From an uncultured Erysipelotrichaceae bacterium (GTDB lineage Bacteria > Bacillota_I > Bacilli_A > Erysipelotrichales > Coprobacillaceae): 64,000 bases of DNA. Of this stretch, positions 49,591 through 58,317 are shown one piece after another (position 1 is the stretch's first letter; each line of letters starts with the position of its first letter). A program made the position numbers and the translations under genes. The DNA is taken from NCBI GenBank assembly GCA_910588075.1, contig CAJUOS010000001.1, positions 1 to 64,000 on the forward strand, in the 5' to 3' direction. Below the pieces are notes generated by a model. That model saw nothing but the letters and a program-made list of their open reading frames with translations. It had not been told where the DNA came from and did not search any database.

Positions 49591-50691
49591 CTATATTAAT
49601 GATTCTCTAATAAATACTGAAATATGTGGAGGAACTTTGACTTCTATATCTCCACCTTCTGAACTTATTGTTATAAAACCCAAACCAGAAATAACAATAT
49701 CACATTTCCCTTTTGGAATATGGAAAGAATATGTTTTCATTTGTTCAATTGATTCTATACCTTCTACTTCATATTGTAAAGCCTTATGACGATTATATAA
49801 ATCATTTGCTTTTTCTAATTTTGTCCTATGTACTTTTAAGTTCTTAGAAAAATAAGTAATAAAACTTGCTTGATTTCCTTTTATATAATCAATCCTTGCT
49901 AATCCACCTATATATAATGTTTGATGATCTTGAATTTGATAAACCATAGGTCTTAATTCAGATTGAGGTATAACCTTTTTCATATCCTTCAAAGAAATCA
50001 AATGTGTCATTTGATTTTCATTAATAATACCTGGTGTATCATAAAGCATACTTTCATCATCAAGTGGAATTTCAATGAAATCAAGTGTTGTTCCAGGAAA
50101 CTCTGATACAGTTATAAAATGCTCATCATTAATTCGAGCATAATGCTTTAATAAAGCATTAATAAATGTAGATTTTCCAACATTTGTAACTCCTACAACA
50201 TAAACATCTCTTTGTTTTCTATATAATTGAATAGCATCATAAATTTCATCAAAATTTAGATTTTTCTTACCACTTGTAATAATAACATCTAATGGTTTTA
50301 TTCCCTCTTCTTTCAATTGTCTTCTTACCCAATGTTCTAATTTTCTATCTTTAACCGATTTAGGTAATAAATCTCTTTTATTAGCTAAAACTAAGACATC
50401 ATTATATGCAATATGTCTCATTAAACCTTGAATTAAACTTCCATTAAAATCAAACAAATCAATAATATAGACAACTAAACAATCCTTTTCACCAATTTGT
50501 TGTAATATTTTTAAAAAATCATCTTTTGTTAAAGAGGTTTCTTGAAGTTTATGATAATTTTTAATTCTAAAACATCTTTGACATAAAATTTGTTCATTAT
50601 TCATGGCATTTTTTGGAACATATCCAATATGTTTTTCATTTTCATTTTGAATAATAGCCCCACATCCAAAACATTTCATCTCTTTATTCAT
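49591..50691 (-). CDS. yqeH: Ribosome biogenesis GTPase YqeH
   Basis: YqeH is a circularly permuted GTPase for 30S assembly. The 366-residue protein starts with a zinc ribbon (CFGCGAI, then LCQRCFRIKNY). The motifs then come in the permuted order G4 ANKRDLLP, G5 ITSGKK, G1 VGVTNVGKSTFINALL (about 166-181), G2 and G3 LYDTPG. A C-terminal TRAP-like RNA-binding domain follows. The yqeG gene, usually ahead of it, is missing. The promoter (TTTAAT, 16 bp, TACAAT; 50741-50714) faces away from sigK. Confidence 0.94.
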   Translation of the reverse strand: MNKEMKCFGCGAIIQNENEKHIGYVPKNAMNNEQILCQRCFRIKNYHKLQETSLTKDDFLKILQQIGEKDCLVVYIIDLFDFNGSLIQGLMRHIAYNDVLVLANKRDLLPKSVKDRKLEHWVRRQLKEEGIKPLDVIITSGKKNLNFDEIYDAIQLYRKQRDVYVVGVTNVGKSTFINALLKHYARINDEHFITVSEFPGTTLDFIEIPLDDESMLYDTPGIINENQMTHLISLKDMKKVIPQSELRPMVYQIQDHQTLYIGGLARIDYIKGNQASFITYFSKNLKVHRTKLEKANDLYNRHKALQYEVEGIESIEQMKTYSFHIPKGKCDIVISGLGFITISSEGGDIEVKVPPHISVFIRESLI

Positions 50692-50748
50692 ATTATCCTT
50701 CCTTTACTTTCATATTGTACCTTATTTATTGAATTATTAAAAGAGTAA

Positions 50749-50776
50749 ACATAACTATCGACAATTTTCATATATT
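50749..50776 (+). promoter_or_regulatory. Candidate sigma-E promoter of sigK
   Basis: ACATAAC (50749-50755), a 13-bp spacer and CATATATT (50769-50776). The -10 differs from the Bacillus sigma-E consensus CATACAHT at one base; the -35 matches 5 of 7. The spacing is the same as in the spoIIIAH candidate. Bacillus sigK is also transcribed by sigma-E. Confidence 0.4.
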
Positions 50777-50791
50777 GAATTGAGGTGGTTT

Positions 50792-51475
50792 ATGTTTTCA
50801 ACAATTATCGTTATATTACAACAGTTTTTATTTGTATCATTTATTAAAACCCAAGCATTTAAAAAACAGCTCACAACTCAAGAAGAAAATGATTATATTG
50901 AAAAATATCATAGTGGTGATATGTCAGCAAGAAATAAACTTATAGAACATAATCTTCGTCTTGTTGCTCATATTGCTAAAAAATATGAAGGAGGAAAAGA
51001 CTTACAAGAAGATTTAATAAGTATTGGTACAATTGGTCTTATTAAAGCGGTAGATAGTTATAAGCCTAACAAATCAACAAAACTAGGGACTTATGCAGCA
51101 AGATGTATTGAAAATGAAATACTCATGCATTTACGTACTAATAAGAAGACAGCATTAGATGTATCTTTAAATGAAGTCTTAGGAGTTGATAAAGATGGTG
51201 GAGAAATGACATTGTTAGATATTCTTCCTTCAGAACAAAAAGAAATTATTGATCAAATAGAAACATCAGATCAAATTCTTAAACTCTATGATTATTTTCA
51301 ACTACTCTCTCCTAGAGAACAAGAAATTTTAATTGATCGCTATGGTCTAAATAACCATAAAGAGAAAACACAAAAAGAAATAGCTAAAGAATTAAATATT
51401 TCTCGCTCTTATGTATCACGAATAGAAAAAAGAGCATTAGTTAAACTCTTTAAAGCATATCTTAATGATAAGTAA
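50792..51475 (+). CDS. sigK: Mother-cell sporulation sigma factor pro-sigma-K, uninterrupted
   Basis: Sigma-K directs late mother-cell transcription (coat and spore release). The 227-residue protein begins with a hydrophobic pro-sequence (FSTIIVILQQFLFVSFI) that must be removed by the SpoIVFB protease. Region 2 follows, with ARNKLIEHNLRLVAHIAKKY and DLISIGTIGLIKAVDSY and the TYAARCIENEILMHLR DNA-melting segment, then region 4 with LSPREQEILIDRYGLN and KELNISRSYVSRIEKRAL. The reading frame is complete, with no skin element. GAGGTGG supports the ATG at 50792. SpoIVB, which starts its activation cascade, is encoded at 28836. Confidence 0.93.
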   Translation: MFSTIIVILQQFLFVSFIKTQAFKKQLTTQEENDYIEKYHSGDMSARNKLIEHNLRLVAHIAKKYEGGKDLQEDLISIGTIGLIKAVDSYKPNKSTKLGTYAARCIENEILMHLRTNKKTALDVSLNEVLGVDKDGGEMTLLDILPSEQKEIIDQIETSDQILKLYDYFQLLSPREQEILIDRYGLNNHKEKTQKEIAKELNISRSYVSRIEKRALVKLFKAYLNDK

Positions 51476-51501
51476 AAGAATATAAGGAAACCTTATATTC
51501 T
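51471..51501 (-). terminator. Terminator of the parE-parC operon
   Basis: An 11-bp perfect stem (AGAATATAAGG with CCTTATATTCT, 51477-51487 and 51491-51501) has an AAA/TTT loop. On the - strand TTTT follows. It overlaps the parC stop codon. On the + strand there is no T-run, so sigK termination by it is doubtful. Confidence 0.65.
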
Positions 51502-54169
51502 AAAACTCACTATCATTATTAAACAAATCTTCAAAAGAAATAGGTTCAAAATGTTTTTCCTTTTGTTCCTCTTTCTTCTCTTTAACTATTTCTTGCTTTT
51601 GAATATCTTTTTCATGTCTATCCACTTTTTCAATTTCTTTTTTATCATCAATAAAATAATCTAATTCTATTTTACTTATAACTTCATCATGATTTTCTGA
51701 TTGATTAAAAATCAATTGATCTTCTTTCAAATCTTTTATTTCTTCACAATGATACATATCAGTTGTTAACGTTTTTTCTTGATAAACAAATTGTATTTGT
51801 TGGTTCTTAATCATTGTAAGCACACTAGGCTTATTCATTAATTGACTAAAGCTATAATCTTTTACATCAATATCAATTATTTTTTCTTCAGTATATATTT
51901 TTAAAGAATCTTGAGGGTCTAAAACATAAGTATATAATGAATGAATAACATTTGTTTTAGGAGATTTAAAAATTAATGAACCCTTTGTTGCCCTATTACA
52001 ACTAGGAATATCAGAAATATGTAATCTTTTTATTCCAGGTTGATTACTAATAACAATATATGAACTTGTCTTTAATGGATCAAAAACATTCATAGAAATT
52101 AATTGATCATTTTTAAGATTAATTCCTTTCATTCCTCCTGCTTTTAAACCTAAAATAGAAATTTCATCTTCACTGTATAATGTTGCATAACCTAACTGGC
52201 TAGTTAATACAATTCCTTGTTTTCCATCAGTTAAACTTATACTTTGTAATAAATCATCTTTTTTTAAATTCATACATTTTATAGATTTGGTAAAACGAGT
52301 AACCTCAAATTCTTTTAATTGAACTCTTTTTACCTGTCCTAATTGTGTAGCAAAAACAATATATAGTGGTAAATGAAAGTTTTTAACAAGAATAGAACCA
52401 ATTATTTTTTCATCAGGAGAAACTTTAATTAAATAACTTATATGCTTACCAAGTTCTTTCCATTTAAATTCTTCTAATTTATGAATTGGAATATATAAAT
52501 AATTTCCTTTATCAGTGAAAACCAATAATTTATCTAAAGTACTTGCAAAATGAAGATCAATTAATTTATCATCTTCTTTTTTTCCAAAAGCTGTATTTTC
52601 ACTTGCTTTATATGACCTTTGTGAAATACGCTTAATATAACCATCTTGTGTAATTGAAACATAAATATCTTCAGGTAAAATCATAGCCTCTTCATTAATA
52701 ATAACTTCTTGAATTTTTTCTTTAATTTCTGTTAAACGAGGAGAAGGATATTGTTTTTTGATTTGTTTTAATTCATCAATAATCACTTTTCTTAATACAG
52801 AATCACTATCCAATATTTCATGAAGTGTTTGAATAAGAGTTTCTAGTTCATGTTTTTCTTTTTCTAAAGCAACAATATCAGTATTGGTTAAACGATATAA
52901 TTGCAATGTTACAATGGCTTCTGATTGCTTTTCTGAAAAGCCAAATTTGACTTGTATATTTTTCTTAGCATCTTGTTTATCTTTAGAACTTCTAATTGTA
53001 TGTACAACTTCATCTAACATAGAAACAGCTTTTATTAAACCATCTACAATATGTTTTCTATCTTTTGCCTTATTTAAATCATAAATTGAACGTTTTGTAA
53101 TCACTTCAATTTGATGATGAATATATCCATCTAAAATATTCTCAATTCCCATTAAAACAGGTCTTTTATCTTTAATAGCAACCATATTATAATTATAGTT
53201 TTTTTGTAAATCAGTATTCTTATAAAAATAATTTAATGTATTTTGAATATCCACATCTTTTTTTAAATCAATAACAATACTCAATCCATTTCTATCCGAC
53301 TCATCTCTTACTTCAATAATTCCATCAATACTTTTATTAAAACGAATTTCATCTAATTTTCTAACCAATTCTGCTTTATTAACTTCATAAGGAATTTCAC
53401 TGATAACTATTTTATTTATATTTTTTTCTTGAATAATTTCAGTTTTAGAACGAACAACAACTTTTCCTTTTCCTTTTTGAAAAGCTGTTTTTATTCCATC
53501 AATTCCTTCAACAATTGCTCCAGTGGGAAAATCAGGACCTTTTATAAATTCCATTAATTTATCCAAAGAACAATGAGGATGCAAGATTCTATATATTGTT
53601 GCATCAATAACCTCTCCAAGATTATGTGGCGGTATATCAGTTGCATAACCAGCAGAAATACCAGTTGCTCCATTGACTAATAAATTTGGATATTTAGCAG
53701 GTAAAACTGTTGGTTCATACTCAGTATCATCAAAATTTAAAGCCATTTGTACAGTTTCTTTATCAAGATCTTTTAATAATTCTAAAGCAATTGCAGATAA
53801 TCTTGCTTCAGTATAACGCATAGCTGCTGCTGGATCGTTATCAATAGAACCATTATTACCTTGCATATCAACCAATGGTATACGCATCTTCCATTCTTGA
53901 GATAAACGAACCATTGCATCATATACAGATGTATCTCCATGAGGATGATAGTTACCAATAACATTACCAACAGTTTTAGCAGATTTACGATATGGTTTTA
54001 AATGTGTATTCCCTTCTTTATACATAGCATAAAGAATTCTACGTTGAACTGGTTTTAAACCATCTCTTACATCAGGTAAAGCACGGTCTTGAATAATATA
54101 CTTTGAATATTTTCCAAAACGATCACCCATGATATCATCTAATGATTGTCTAATAATTTTTTCACTCAT
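51500..54169 (-). CDS. parC: DNA topoisomerase IV subunit A
   Basis: ParC is the DNA-cutting subunit of topoisomerase IV, which separates linked daughter chromosomes. The 889-residue protein has RALPDVRDGLKPVQRRILYA (about 29-48), the resistance region YHPHGDTSVYDAMVRLSQ and the catalytic Tyr119 in AAAMRYTEARL. The C-terminal DNA-wrapping blades are followed by a charged tail rich in Glu/Lys (about 800-889). Thr80 stands where most relatives have Ser, and Asp84 where Staphylococcus has Glu. AAGGAGG fits the ATG at 54169; a longer frame to 54238 runs into parE. ParC rather than GyrA is shown by the parE partner and the absence of the GyrA-box QRRGGKG. Confidence 0.94.
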   Translation of the reverse strand: MSEKIIRQSLDDIMGDRFGKYSKYIIQDRALPDVRDGLKPVQRRILYAMYKEGNTHLKPYRKSAKTVGNVIGNYHPHGDTSVYDAMVRLSQEWKMRIPLVDMQGNNGSIDNDPAAAMRYTEARLSAIALELLKDLDKETVQMALNFDDTEYEPTVLPAKYPNLLVNGATGISAGYATDIPPHNLGEVIDATIYRILHPHCSLDKLMEFIKGPDFPTGAIVEGIDGIKTAFQKGKGKVVVRSKTEIIQEKNINKIVISEIPYEVNKAELVRKLDEIRFNKSIDGIIEVRDESDRNGLSIVIDLKKDVDIQNTLNYFYKNTDLQKNYNYNMVAIKDKRPVLMGIENILDGYIHHQIEVITKRSIYDLNKAKDRKHIVDGLIKAVSMLDEVVHTIRSSKDKQDAKKNIQVKFGFSEKQSEAIVTLQLYRLTNTDIVALEKEKHELETLIQTLHEILDSDSVLRKVIIDELKQIKKQYPSPRLTEIKEKIQEVIINEEAMILPEDIYVSITQDGYIKRISQRSYKASENTAFGKKEDDKLIDLHFASTLDKLLVFTDKGNYLYIPIHKLEEFKWKELGKHISYLIKVSPDEKIIGSILVKNFHLPLYIVFATQLGQVKRVQLKEFEVTRFTKSIKCMNLKKDDLLQSISLTDGKQGIVLTSQLGYATLYSEDEISILGLKAGGMKGINLKNDQLISMNVFDPLKTSSYIVISNQPGIKRLHISDIPSCNRATKGSLIFKSPKTNVIHSLYTYVLDPQDSLKIYTEEKIIDIDVKDYSFSQLMNKPSVLTMIKNQQIQFVYQEKTLTTDMYHCEEIKDLKEDQLIFNQSENHDEVISKIELDYFIDDKKEIEKVDRHEKDIQKQEIVKEKKEEQKEKHFEPISFEDLFNNDSEF

Positions 54170-54180
54170 GCTTACCCTCC

Positions 54181-56109
54181 TTATTTTGTAATAAAAAATG
54201 AATCTTCCAATGAGAATTGCACATTGTCTTCTATCCATTCTCTTCTAGGTTCAACTTTATCACCCATTAAAACAGAAACTCTTCTTTCAACCAAAGCAGC
54301 ATCTTCAATAGATACTTGAATCAAAGTTCTCGTTTCAGGATTCATAGTTGTTTCCCATAACTGATCTGCATTCATTTCTCCTAAACCTTTATATCTTTGA
54401 ACACCATATCCACGACCAATCTGTTTTTTTGCTTCTTCAAGTTCAAAATCATCCCAAGCATAAACAACTTCTTCTTTTTTTCCATTTTTCTTAGAAACTT
54501 TATATAAAGGAGGCATTGCTATATAAACCTTACCTGATTGAATCAATCCTCTCATATAACGATAGAAAAAAGTAAGTAACAATACTTGAATATGTGCACC
54601 ATCAGTATCTGCATCAGTCATAATAATAACTTTAGCATAATGTGAATCATCAGCATTGAAATCTGCCCCCACACCTGCTCCAACTGTATTAATAATAGTT
54701 GCTATTTCTTCATTTTTTAAAATATCAGACATTGCTGCCTTTTCAGTATTAACAACTTTTCCACGTAATGGAAGAATAGCTTGATATTTTCTATCTCTTC
54801 CTTGCTTTGCACTACCACCTGCCGAATCCCCTTCAACAAGATATAATTCTTTTTTCTTTTTATCTTTTGATTGTGCAGGTGCTAATTTTCCACTTAATAT
54901 TTTTTCAGTCTTATTTCCTTTTCCCTTTCTAGCTTCTTCTCTTGCTTTCCTTGCAGCATTTCTTGCTTGAGCTGCTTTAATCATTTTATTAACTAACTGA
55001 TTAGCAATTTCTTTATTTTCTTCTAAGAAATAATTCACTTGTTCATAAACAACATTTTCAACAATGTTTCTTGCTTCAGGAGTCCCTAATTTAGACTTTG
55101 TTTGTCCTTCAAACTGTAATAAAGATTCAGGAACTTTAATAGAAATAATAGCAGTTAAACCTTCTCTTACATCAACACCTTCAAGATTTTTATCCTTGGT
55201 TTTCAATAAACCATATTTTCTTGCATATTCGTTAAAAACTTTTGTAAACCCAGAACGAAAACCTGTTTCATGAGTACCACCATCACCTGTTCTTACAAGA
55301 TTAACAAATGAAATTAAATTTTCTTGGTATCCTTCTATAAATTGAAAAGCAACTTCAACTTCTATAGGATTAGAAATATCATCAAATGATATTGTTTGAT
55401 GTAATATTTTCTTTTCATAATTTAAATAATCAATAAAAGCTTCTAAACCATTATCATATTGAAATGTTTCATGTTTTCCTGTTCTTTCATCAACAATATT
55501 CATTTCAATCCCTTTAAGTAAAAATGCGCTTTCTCTTAACCTTTCACAAATTGTTGAATAATTAAATTCTGTTGTAGAAAAAATATTTTTACTTGGTAAA
55601 AAATGAATAGTTGTTCCTGTTCTATTTGTTTTACCAATAACTTCTAAAGGAAAAATTCTTTTAGCCCCATCTTCAAATCTTTGTTTATGAATCTTACCAT
55701 CTCTATAAACAATAACTTCTAACCATTCACTTAAAGCATTAACAACAGATGAACCCACACCATGTAGACCACCTGAAGTTTTATATCCTCCATCCTCACT
55801 AAATTTTCCACCAGCGTGTAAAATTGTCAAGATAACTTCTGTTGTAGGTTTTCCTGTTGCATGCATTCCAGTAGGCATTCCACGTCCTTCATCTTCTACT
55901 TTAATACTATTATCTTTTCCAATTGTTACAATAATTTTCTTTCCAAATCCAGCTAAAGATTCATCAATAGAATTATCAACAATTTCCCATACAAGATGAT
56001 GTAAACCTCTATAATCAGTAGAACCAATATACATCCCTGGACGTTTTCTAACAGCCTCTAAACCTTCTAAAATTTGAATATTTGATTCATCATATTGATT
56101 TGATTTCAT
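54181..56109 (-). CDS. parE: DNA topoisomerase IV subunit B
   Basis: ParE is the ATPase subunit of topoisomerase IV. The 642-residue protein has the GHKL ATPase site: VWEIVDNSIDESLAG, VEDEGRGMPTGMH and GGKFSEDGGYKTSGGLHGVG. The TOPRIM domain follows with LVEGDSAGGSAKQGRDRKYQ, PLRGKVVNTEKA and MTDADTDGAHI. The C-terminus is DNVQFSLEDSFFITK. The ATG at 56109 is preceded by AGGAGG with an 8-base spacing. An extended -10 (TGA, TATAAT; 56146-56138) lies upstream. It is co-transcribed with parC 11 bases later and diverges from plsY, as in Bacillus. Confidence 0.95.
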   Translation of the reverse strand: MKSNQYDESNIQILEGLEAVRKRPGMYIGSTDYRGLHHLVWEIVDNSIDESLAGFGKKIIVTIGKDNSIKVEDEGRGMPTGMHATGKPTTEVILTILHAGGKFSEDGGYKTSGGLHGVGSSVVNALSEWLEVIVYRDGKIHKQRFEDGAKRIFPLEVIGKTNRTGTTIHFLPSKNIFSTTEFNYSTICERLRESAFLLKGIEMNIVDERTGKHETFQYDNGLEAFIDYLNYEKKILHQTISFDDISNPIEVEVAFQFIEGYQENLISFVNLVRTGDGGTHETGFRSGFTKVFNEYARKYGLLKTKDKNLEGVDVREGLTAIISIKVPESLLQFEGQTKSKLGTPEARNIVENVVYEQVNYFLEENKEIANQLVNKMIKAAQARNAARKAREEARKGKGNKTEKILSGKLAPAQSKDKKKKELYLVEGDSAGGSAKQGRDRKYQAILPLRGKVVNTEKAAMSDILKNEEIATIINTVGAGVGADFNADDSHYAKVIIMTDADTDGAHIQVLLLTFFYRYMRGLIQSGKVYIAMPPLYKVSKKNGKKEEVVYAWDDFELEEAKKQIGRGYGVQRYKGLGEMNADQLWETTMNPETRTLIQVSIEDAALVERRVSVLMGDKVEPRREWIEDNVQFSLEDSFFITK

Positions 56110-56219
56110 CAAAAAATCCTCCTTTCATAACTATATTATTATATCAAAATCCCTTATTTTATGCTAGTTTAATTTTTATATATCATTGATGCCATCTATA
56201 CAAGTTATAATGAAAATAT

Positions 56220-56247
56220 TTGATTTTTTATACTATTAATGTATAAT
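56220..56247 (+). promoter_or_regulatory. Promoter of plsY
   Basis: TTGATT (56220-56225), a 16-bp spacer and TATAAT (56242-56247). No FapR-type operator was recognised. Confidence 0.6.
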
Positions 56248-56267
56248 TATCACAAGGATGTGAAAAT

Positions 56268-56876
56268 ATGAAAATAGTAATAAGTTTACTTTTAATCATT
56301 ATGAGTTATTTATATGGTTCTATACCATTTGCTCTTGTTATTGGAAAATTATTTTATAATACCGATGTTAGAAATCAAGGTTCAGGAAATCTTGGAGGAA
56401 CAAATGCTGGACGTGTTTTAGGTAAAAAAGCTGGTATAAGTGTTATTTTATTAGATGCATCAAAATGTTGTATCTCTATATTAATTGCTAAAACAATATC
56501 TCATTATATGGGAATAAATCAAGATATTATTTATTTATGTGCATTTGCATGTGTTATTGGACATTGTTATCCAATATTTGCACAATTTAAGGGCGGAAAA
56601 GCAGTTTCAGTAGCAATTGGATATACCCTAGTAACAAATATTTATGCTTTTTTTGTTGCTATTGTTATATTTTTAATAACATTAAAAATATCTAAATATG
56701 TTTCTTTATCATCAATTTTAGCATCTTTAGCTATTTTAATTGTTTCACCTTTTATTGGTTATCCAATGATTGGAATCATCACAAATGTTTGTATAGTCAT
56801 GCTACTTATTTATAAGCATAAAGAAAATATAAAAAGAATTAAAAGCAAAACAGAAAGTCAAATTACTTGGATGTAA
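56268..56876 (+). CDS. plsY: Acyl-phosphate:glycerol-3-phosphate acyltransferase
   Basis: PlsY is the membrane enzyme that starts phospholipid synthesis by acylating glycerol-3-phosphate from acyl-phosphate. The 202-residue protein has five hydrophobic spans and the three conserved cytoplasmic motifs: YLYGSIPFALVIGK (about 16-29), RNQGSGNLGGTNAGRVLG (about 36-53) and HCYPIFAQFKGGKAVS (about 99-114). It is divergent from parE, a conserved pairing in Bacillota. Confidence 0.95.
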   Translation: MKIVISLLLIIMSYLYGSIPFALVIGKLFYNTDVRNQGSGNLGGTNAGRVLGKKAGISVILLDASKCCISILIAKTISHYMGINQDIIYLCAFACVIGHCYPIFAQFKGGKAVSVAIGYTLVTNIYAFFVAIVIFLITLKISKYVSLSSILASLAILIVSPFIGYPMIGIITNVCIVMLLIYKHKENIKRIKSKTESQITWM

Positions 56877-56906
56877 AAAGAAATTCCATAAAAATTTAAT
56901 ATAATA

Positions 56907-56952
56907 AAATGAACCTCCTTTATTTAGATATCCTAATAAATGGGGTTCATTT
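56907..56952. terminator. Shared terminator between plsY and the histidine phosphatase gene
   Basis: AAATGAACC (56907-56915) pairs with GGTTCATTT (56944-56952). The stem continues imperfectly inwards (CTTTATT with AATAAA). T-runs are weak on both sides; placement between converging genes supports the call. Confidence 0.65.
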
Positions 56953-56964
56953 CATTTAATCCTT

Positions 56965-57603
56965 TTATTTTGAAAATGATTCATTAGCAATATGTGGTAA
57001 AAATGAACATTCATTATAAAAATCTAATGTATAAACACCATGATCATAAAGAACACATGTTAATGAACATCCATCCACAACTTTTTGATTAAGTTTTACA
57101 AATTCTTTTTTTTCTAAACCTAACATAGTTGCAAGAAGAACAATAAAATACATTCCATGAGTTATAATCATTATTTGAGAATGATCAGGTAACTGTTGAA
57201 TATCTTTCAAAAAAGAATGGACACGTTCAATCACTTGACCATATGATTCTCCCTCTGGAATGCAAGTAAATTTCTCAGGTTCATGCCATAACTGATAATA
57301 TAAATCATGATTTTCTTTTAATATATCAGTTATTTTTTGACCCTCAAATATTCCAAAATTCATTTCCATCAAACGATTATCTTGAATAATATTCTGATTA
57401 TCAAAAATAATCTTTGCAGTCTTATAAGCTCTTAATATAGGACTTGAATAAATATAATCAAATCGCATATGAGAAATGTATTCTTTTAAAGCATGAGCAT
57501 TTTCAATACCTTCTTGAGTCAATGATGAATCCTTTCTTCCTTGCAATCTTTTTTCTTCATTCCATTGTGTTTTAGAATGACGTGTTAAATATATTTTTAT
57601 CAT
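56965..57603 (-). CDS. Histidine phosphatase family protein (phosphoglycerate mutase-like)
   Basis: A 212-residue histidine phosphatase. The catalytic RHG-type motif appears as YLTRHSKTQWN (His8), with RLQGRKDSSLTQEG after it. MEMNFGIFEGQKI holds the family's Glu, and MIITHGMYF the second catalytic His. The Gly of RHG is Ser here. Such enzymes act on phospho-sugars or nucleotide phosphates; the substrate is not predicted. The ATG at 57603 comes three bases after the T-run of a terminator and has no ribosome site. An in-frame ATG at 57642 overlaps the end of the upstream gene. The real start is therefore uncertain. Confidence 0.82.
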   Translation of the reverse strand: MIKIYLTRHSKTQWNEEKRLQGRKDSSLTQEGIENAHALKEYISHMRFDYIYSSPILRAYKTAKIIFDNQNIIQDNRLMEMNFGIFEGQKITDILKENHDLYYQLWHEPEKFTCIPEGESYGQVIERVHSFLKDIQQLPDHSQIMIITHGMYFIVLLATMLGLEKKEFVKLNQKVVDGCSLTCVLYDHGVYTLDFYNECSFLPHIANESFSK

Positions 57604-57605
57604 AG

Positions 57606-57630
57606 TAAAAAATAAGGGAGTACCCTTATT
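57606..57630 (-). terminator. Terminator after yneF, inside the start region of the next gene
   Basis: On the - strand AATAAGGG (57630-57623) pairs with CCCTTATT (57618-57611) around TACT, followed by TTTTT. It overlaps the yneF stop and ends three bases before the phosphatase ATG. Confidence 0.8.
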
Positions 57631-57826
57631 TATATTGGTCATTAATATTTTTCATAATTCTTTTTATTTGTGTTTCATTAGGTTTACGTCCCATTTCCAT
57701 AAACATCGCACGAATCATCTTTTCATTAATAGGTGGATTTTTCTTTAAGTTTCTCTTAAATAAATAACGAGAAGCAAAGAATCCTATAGCAAGACCAATA
57801 ACAAGTCCAATAATTCCATTAACCAT
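57626..57826 (-). CDS. yneF: YneF-family (UPF0154) small membrane protein
   Basis: A 66-residue protein with one N-terminal membrane span (GIIGLVIGLAIGFFASRYLF) and the conserved UPF0154 cytoplasmic part NPPINEKMIRAMFMEMGRKP and IKRIMKNI. The family is common in Bacillota and of unknown function. GGAGG lies ahead of the ATG. The promoter (TTTACA, 16 bp, TATAAT) carries a 14-bp perfect palindrome. Confidence 0.92.
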   Translation of the reverse strand: MVNGIIGLVIGLAIGFFASRYLFKRNLKKNPPINEKMIRAMFMEMGRKPNETQIKRIMKNINDQYK

Positions 57827-57855
57827 TTCATTTCCTCCATTTCATACTATTGAAT

Positions 57856-57883
57856 ATTATAGCATATATTACAAATTTGTAAA
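57856..57883 (-). promoter_or_regulatory. yneF promoter with an overlapping 14-bp palindrome
   Basis: On the - strand TTTACA (57883-57878), a 16-bp spacer and TATAAT (57861-57856) with TG just upstream of the -10. TTACAAATTTGTAA (57869-57882) is a perfect palindrome overlapping the -35 and spacer, well placed for a repressor. Confidence 0.65.
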
Positions 57884-57887
57884 ATAA

Positions 57888-58244
57888 TTATAACTCAATC
57901 ATATAAAAGTTTTTAGAAATTCCTTTTAAAATATCGAAAATAATTTGTTTATGTTCACTTTCTTCTACTTCTACATCATATTCATTCATCTGGATTTTTA
58001 TAGACTCATTTGTAATAGGATTATACAAAGTATGTATACCATGATAATATGAATAGTCTTCTCTTTCATTAAGAATATTTAATAATATTTTCTTTTCTTT
58101 ATGTATTGGAGAAAATAATAATTCAATCTGTTTTGATTCAAAAATACTATTTTGAGGTAAATATAATAATGAACCAAGCATTGGATATATTTCTACCATT
58201 TCATAAAAATTATTTTTCAAAAAAACAACTTTATATTTTCTCAT
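57888..58244 (-). CDS. Small protein of unknown function
   Basis: I do not recognise this 118-residue protein. It has no signal or membrane segment and looks like a single alpha/beta domain. It starts MRKYKVVFLKNNFYEMVEIY and ends ISKNFYMIEL; YYHGIHTLYNPITNESIKI is in the middle. A GTG at 58253 is in frame, but GGGTGA just ahead fits the ATG at 58244. It lies alone between the hydrogenase operon terminator and yneF. Confidence 0.65.
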   Translation of the reverse strand: MRKYKVVFLKNNFYEMVEIYPMLGSLLYLPQNSIFESKQIELLFSPIHKEKKILLNILNEREDYSYYHGIHTLYNPITNESIKIQMNEYDVEVEESEHKQIIFDILKGISKNFYMIEL

Positions 58245-58292
58245 TTTATTCACCCATAAATATTATATAAAAAATCATCTAAAAAGACTGTC

Positions 58293-58317
58293 AAAAAAAG
58301 AACCTATACAGGTTCTT
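58293..58317 (-). terminator. Terminator of the hydrogenase operon
   Basis: On the - strand AAGAACCT (58317-58310) pairs with AGGTTCTT (58305-58298) around GTAT, followed by seven T. It overlaps the hydA stop codon. Confidence 0.9.
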
